A stretch of DNA of 64,000 bases from JBAZWV01 sp041660225. GTDB taxonomy: Bacteria > Patescibacteriota > Patescibacteriia > 2-12-FULL-60-25. Shown one piece after another: positions 61,101 to 64,000 of the stretch. Below the pieces are notes generated by a model. That model was not told where the DNA came from and did not search any database. It saw only the letters and a program-made list of their open reading frames with translations. The translations under genes and the position numbers were made by a program. The DNA is taken from positions 248,001-312,000 of the forward strand of contig JBAZWV010000002.1 of the NCBI GenBank assembly GCA_041660225.1. Reading direction: 5' to 3'. Numbering within the stretch: position 1 is the first letter of the stretch; each line of letters starts with the position of its first letter.

Positions 61101-64000
61101 AGCTGCGGACAGAAGTAATAGTCCGGCAACGAATCGGCGTCAGCGCCATCCGTATGGATACATTGGCTATCGACTTGGACACCAACGCACGTTCCAACGT
61201 TTTGACAGTAGGGATTATTCGGATCGGTCACACAGTCGATCGGAGTCTGCGGCGTATCGTCTTCTGCTTTGGACTTCGCGTATGTCGCAATGGTGTTGTA
61301 TCGGTTGCGCGCATCTGAAAGATCGCGGAAGAGAACACACCCGGACAGCAAATCGACTTTCCCGGCACACGACTTCAAATCGAGACGTGAATTGCGGATG
61401 AAGAAATACGGCTTGCCCGTGGGATGCAACGGATCGGTCTGATCATTCGGATCACGGAACTCCGTACACTCGGATTGCTCGATCGGACAATTGCCGACCC
61501 AACCGGTATAGCTCACGTCACCGCTATTCTGGATAAGATACGTATTACCAGAGGAAAGTTGTCCCGGATAACACGGAAGATCCGTGCCCGTACGGAACCA
61601 TCCGGTGTACTCACCATCGTTCGGAATGCCGTTCGGAACGCTCGCCTGCAACAGAACTTTGTCTTTCCACTCGCAGGTGTGATTATCCGGATTTCGGAAA
61701 TACCCGACGGTCTTCCCGCTCTTGAATTCATCGCAGAACAACTCGTTCTTGCGGCAGAGAATACCGGGCTCGCCCGTCTCATCAAGATACGACCGGACAT
61801 CGTCGATAAGATAGACCGTTTCAAACGAACTCGATGATGGCGCTTCGAGGGACAACTGATCCTGCGCGTATTTCGGCTTCCCGAATGCGCGACACGATGC
61901 GTTCGTGGAGTCACAGCGTGAGGCCGGTTCATCAATGAGGTACACATACCGGTCGGCCGCGCGCGTCGTCGAAACGGATCCGACGTATTTCGATTCGTGC
62001 GCGATCGCCTCTGGCGTCGTCTTTGTGTTGATGTCCGTTCCGTTCACCGTAAACGTCTCCGCATACGGGCTTTCTGAATTGCGCGTATCGATAAACGCTT
62101 TGCAGCCAATGGATTCTTCGCGGCACAGCTGGCCGAAACGACGCACGGTCACGGTGTTGTTGTTCCGATCACGATACGCACGGCATCCAAGCATGGCTTG
62201 CGGCTCCGGAAGACCTTCGGGCGTGCGTTCACATTCTTGCGGCGTGGTCCACGAATTCTTCACCACGTACGTCACATCCTGCAATCGTTCGATACGGATC
62301 TGATCAAGGAACGATGCATTCGGAAGATTCGCAAACGTGATCGTGGACGTCGGTGTTGCTGCGGCCGGGAACGGACCGAATTCATATCGGCGCCAATCAA
62401 CCTGCATCGGGAAGGTGCCCACGACATTGCCGTCGACAAGCAACGTTGCCACTTGCTGCTGATTACTCGTCGTCTTGGCCCAGAAGGAAACGCTGTACAA
62501 CTGGTTCGAAACCGACGGGAATACGGTTGCCGTTGAAAGCGTCGGATTCGGGCCCGTCACTTTGAGTGACTGGTCACCGACCAAAATGGATTCATTTGAA
62601 AGCTCGCCCGTCGTAAAGGAGGCGGTGGTCGTTCCGCTGCGGAAATCTTCTTCGAAGACCACGGTGGTGTTGCGTCCCGTGGTACCGATGTACGCGCGGC
62701 AACCCGCATTCACGTTGCGACAGCTTCGGCTTTCCTCCGGCAAAATCTTATAGATACATTCTCCCGATACCGGTGTGAATGTCCCGCCTGTCTTTTCACA
62801 GTCTGCCGCGTTTGAACCGTTCTTCCGGAAATCACGACACGACGGTGACGAGATAACGGTCTGGGAGAAATACGCGTAGAAGACGACACCGTTCGCATTA
62901 AAGAATTGACGACAATCCGGATCGGCTCCGGTCTGCCATGCTGCGGCGGTACACGCGTTCGCGTCTTTCAATGATCCGTCCGGTCCTGTCTTCTGAAGAA
63001 TCTTCGGCGCGTTCGGCAAGGTGTTCGGATCATGAATCAAGCTCCAGGTCCGGAGCTGGTAGCCGCTGGTGTCTGAACCTTCCCAGGTGAAATATGTTTC
63101 GGAGTTTTCGCTTGGCTTCTCACAGGCACGCACGTAGTTGAAGTACGCCTTGTCCTCCCCTTCCCCACCCGCCGTTTCAACGTTGGTAAATTCTTCACAC
63201 CCGATATCCGCGAGGACGCACTGCTGCGCAAACGCTGGAATAAAGGCGGACGATGTTTCATCTTGCGGATCATCAAGGCGCGGATCAGCATTCTTGCCAA
63301 GGTCGAAGGCAGACGGCTGTTTGCGATATTCACCGTATCCAACACAGCTCGCCGGACAAAAGTCGACGGCCGAAAGCGATGCCGGAATTTCGGGCGCTCC
63401 CGGATTTGCGATGTCCTTATATCCTTGGCAGCCTTGATCGGACGGACGACAGGCGCGCGCATACTTGGAGCATGACGGATGATCGCTCGGAATACCCTGG
63501 CACTGGAACTCTTCGGGCGGCACGCGCAAATGAACTTCCGTCAGGTTAGGCGCGATCCCGTTCACGAAACTCGTGGCCGCCTCCGATTCTTCGAGCTGGA
63601 GCGCGTCGAGAGCGATGTTCGAACCGACGATGGTCACAACCGCGCTCTTCGCATCCGGATTGGACACAAAGGAACACTCGTATCGGCGCCATCCGTCTTC
63701 GTCACCGGCAGCGATCGCTTCGTCAAAACCAACCGTCGAATCAGTGGCGACCGTACAACTCGAACTCTTATACACGTTCGCAGCCACGACGGGCGCTCCA
63801 TTCGCCTGACGAAGCGTAATCGTCGCGGTAAACGTTGCTGCAGTGCTCGATGCCGCCGGGCGCGCCAAGACGGTGAACGTAAAATTGCGAACCGGCTCAA
63901 TCGCGATCTGCTCGCCCGTTGCCTGACCTGCACCCGTAATCACGAGACTGCGTTCATCAAAAATGGCGATATCCGTGGAGAAGCTCAGATTGTTTGATGA
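55175..64000 (-). CDS. Giant Cys-rich extracellular protein (5' end outside the window)
   Basis: The frame is open to the window edge, giving at least 2941 residues. The N-terminal part seen has carbohydrate-binding-like beta domains (SRNFTFTVLARPAASS..., and one near 62.4-62.7 kb) interleaved with at least eight short Cys units of the form C-x(5-9)-[GSE]-C-xx-[FY]: GCRAY (62.69 and 62.18 kb), GCKAF, SCRAF, FCDEF, ECTEF, GCVLF and GCEEF. The middle and end have many Cys-Gly segments like CSGGSKEGEACVPG, and a PKD-type NVYVDWGDGS near 55.97 kb. It must be secreted; surface attachment or host contact is inferred. Confidence 0.85.
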   Translation of the reverse strand, partial: SSNNLSFSTDIAIFDERSLVITGAGQATGEQIAIEPVRNFTFTVLARPAASSTAATFTATITLRQANGAPVVAANVYKSSSCTVATDSTVGFDEAIAAGDEDGWRRYECSFVSNPDAKSAVVTIVGSNIALDALQLEESEAATSFVNGIAPNLTEVHLRVPPEEFQCQGIPSDHPSCSKYARACRPSDQGCQGYKDIANPGAPEIPASLSAVDFCPASCVGYGEYRKQPSAFDLGKNADPRLDDPQDETSSAFIPAFAQQCVLADIGCEEFTNVETAGGEGEDKAYFNYVRACEKPSENSETYFTWEGSDTSGYQLRTWSLIHDPNTLPNAPKILQKTGPDGSLKDANACTAAAWQTGADPDCRQFFNANGVVFYAYFSQTVISSPSCRDFRKNGSNAADCEKTGGTFTPVSGECIYKILPEESRSCRNVNAGCRAYIGTTGRNTTVVFEEDFRSGTTTASFTTGELSNESILVGDQSLKVTGPNPTLSTATVFPSVSNQLYSVSFWAKTTSNQQQVATLLVDGNVVGTFPMQVDWRRYEFGPFPAAATPTSTITFANLPNASFLDQIRIERLQDVTYVVKNSWTTPQECERTPEGLPEPQAMLGCRAYRDRNNNTVTVRRFGQLCREESIGCKAFIDTRNSESPYAETFTVNGTDINTKTTPEAIAHESKYVGSVSTTRAADRYVYLIDEPASRCDSTNASCRAFGKPKYAQDQLSLEAPSSSSFETVYLIDDVRSYLDETGEPGILCRKNELFCDEFKSGKTVGYFRNPDNHTCEWKDKVLLQASVPNGIPNDGEYTGWFRTGTDLPCYPGQLSSGNTYLIQNSGDVSYTGWVGNCPIEQSECTEFRDPNDQTDPLHPTGKPYFFIRNSRLDLKSCAGKVDLLSGCVLFRDLSDARNRYNTIATYAKSKAEDDTPQTPIDCVTDPNNPYCQNVGTCVGVQVDSQCIHTDGADADSLPDYYFCPQLGASFSDYLATDFIEAQDGAACSNDSQCQDPAHAVNGRCELNNANVVLKVKLDRDCAQWLGCSSAETVYDPAQGKYVDLCTEVAMCDVSKGSNAGAFCAHYVDRAEDPILKAGSFFDRSVYSSRVSGFGELDYSGYAIPDRFQAADIQNRLVGKELFQNTPQIANKFATDYRLVAAVEESTGLVEFGVTDNLYPTLKLCRHTPTGRIGYTFGSVQPGSRTCYFAVDALSTRSVDLENQSNDQKVDPRNIQALADILRQSVDPKNDIALQQSLPPAECKAYPESDAPFPDLYVEEWDETVDPFKPRTFVTGYTGVNYCEFGEDCACSYRKVRYGNMGAKYISPFGKAPPAGLCSGGSKEGEACVPGQEQQGTGGPGDFAAQALTGEDPGCPGGGRCIDISSVTLVRGQFGQCLQRDYSRTVAGDLGRHPCLIWNPNPILSGSYDTNHFIPEAGYNPPVNSGEYYCLSYADTPIDSVWSAESHSNWNDAREPAGENGNVGNSFLRMPAKLSKFNYDRGYIAGKCPTTADVCGNFIEGDCNCWDGQDSDGNDDYPGNMREITEAVRQKPEAVQDWIDDAYPITEGPSPAEIVSEGKTNKVQDFIRWQNLGSSIDGLEPEDASDQGKWCAQISAWKDQDDLEPGDAGAAGIGPAEQSPDVDLNLGRWIQTGSGLGRTYAEYFFPVRPQGVYGWLNNGDVQTGQSDADLLDTYTASLLERNFAEFRFYTVNDPYLAACKIPKYYVDGVEIDNYGDPTEVFNASKQIYTAFNSNFDGGMNRSKEVIIANDEGRPMKEKCSGLNEKNGLYADGEPEYADADGRCYLKAWEINYRMDGTPTFDWLDAESGTSFWERRDRAYFRERTCSKSGFAIRAVFENTSKSQNEISTDDIQASQLSGPWQFVGFWVTACTAGTDKGAFLYLGMRVKHADICRQLAQTISPYSRESAAFADRAWSRGSFSVPQTGYNYSSSYSPFGAALVNGVPGIEPLFQTGGPAENYSILKPPVFLGSGQSYATLNASPVHRWSLLSNVFARIYRIYAYYDQGIDKTGYACIRGGNFTGVACSPNMPSSQVEQYCGGKGICNTQAVTVTVKNSVFKCNGLSGVNAGLTCGGAFEMAAMDPICHNAPMKNVGNGILEPQLVACNLRSGWQMNHSSCATGQYYRNSDSTCYNAKTAHEAFNAFGCASGAVNADSACSEITSRSKDCPMQISSGTISCEDDDIGPMAGHCSNGYEHARCNTDEECVFTESQWWGTYDTGKTVENGFAWSIAQEDDNWLSVFNFADKEVAQGSIYAGLKMMGAQWYPEVSPPDSAFPDSAILPQIAADVINSSYPVPFTDNGNNNSMANLRKENFERGCTTDGLCFSNYDYASTAYGLNHNLFAPFAAVLRWGAVTRLASDSDLLARWPSPHTVADVYRSTNGDPLERKTNEVYVIPGLCEGAKDANQDPTGYVFEQSGLKPNENNPMNVTTFILGKFLRMGSSFMDTDGGYARPNYSLQLGRCDGGQNDGAFCFSTLSGNFCEQGAVNSGYSCSAVATEQADGSYEPSAACVSDVGDPFSDDPDLDANSCTRSAGYKPMPSICGQGGDNEKCLTGYSLGTGDTQSSLNQNLTPAPTDVTGGFHTPIYLGLQGGSPEEYRHIAFYAPRPPTIAAPDLSRTCQTPGSCPIASVGAFTLENQSAGPVAFSGGQAQVNMRFYGWATQDQTPLTNVYVDWGDGSVVKIEEARMKNKKPFCGVTSECELVPGLTCGSDADCPPAAGKCAPRGTCSQTPSISCSRNSECEVAGKKGDKCLIRETFGNSNDACEANYFEFTHAFTCDRDLLPSCNDDSTSNGNNSDFRCARRPDISCGALSQSDTADCGGDACVAGLGNPVTGGCFDEEKSACVYTPRVILKDSFNWCTGDCRTGPKVGNQQTDGPSTRVKHIYGGCWDGTETARNTNVETPLMSEGIPNTDECTLLSPTSPYIRPWIVYPGAIEIGTIE

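Overview
The window looks like a chromosomal segment of a Candidate Phyla Radiation (Patescibacteria) bacterium, probably a Parcubacteria-type lineage. The evidence is a lone 16S rRNA gene whose universal primer and EUB338 probe sites carry substitutions, housekeeping genes in short compact operons, many small membrane proteins of unknown function, and very large or glycine-rich cell-surface proteins. The lineage is an inference; only alignment of the 16S would fix it. RF2 is present and no in-frame UGA is needed, so the standard code (code 11) fits.

Layout. 0-5 kb: metallophosphoesterase, GAPDH, a membrane protein, a Nudix protein, tsf and rpsB. 5.3-8.8 kb: four paralogous glycine-rich lipoproteins in a row. 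8.9-14 kb: prfA, rpmE, queA, yraN, a 45-codon Cys-containing small protein, small membrane proteins, a methyltransferase and tRNA-Val. 14.1-18.3 kb: a two-component system wrapped around a 36-residue peptide gene and a fused terpene-cyclase/prenyl-synthase gene. 18.4-28.1 kb: tRNA-Leu, a lipid-kinase-like gene, bactofilin, and a valS-tyrS-argS-histidine kinase operon. 28-35.3 kb: a DHH-like protein, NDH-2, DoxX, a SpoU methyltransferase, tRNA-Val, two receiver proteins and the 16S gene. 35.5-45.5 kb: rsmA, prfB, groES-groEL under a CIRCE element, an O-antigen-ligase-like protein, yidC and nusA. 45.6-50 kb: assorted small enzymes and a tRNA-Trp. 50.1-54.1 kb: a tightly coupled operon of trpS, an APH-fold kinase, a nucleotidyltransferase and a second, archaeal-type TrpRS-like protein. 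54.4-64 kb: a fifth lipoprotein and the C-terminal 2941 residues of a giant Cys-rich surface protein whose start lies outside the window.

The most exciting locus is 14.1-18.3 kb. On one strand lie an OmpR-type response regulator, a 36-residue peptide with Trp third from its C-terminus, a polytopic histidine kinase, and (overlapping the kinase stop by 4 nt) a protein whose C-terminal half has two DDxxD prenyl-diphosphate motifs. This is the component list of the Bacillus ComQXPA quorum-sensing system, in which ComQ prenylates ComX on a Trp near its C-terminus and ComP/ComA respond. Here the enzyme is fused to a class-II-cyclase-like domain and the regulator is of another family, so it would be a divergent relative or a convergent system. 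The second candidate is the double-TrpRS operon, with a tRNA-Trp and an S51 peptidase close by.

Promoters are unusually easy to see. At least a dozen genes, tRNAs and the 16S have TTGACA-like and TAnnnT-like hexamers exactly 17 nt apart. Strong hairpin-plus-T terminators separate most units. The peptide-kinase operon lacks this -35 and carries inverted repeats instead, which suggests regulated expression.
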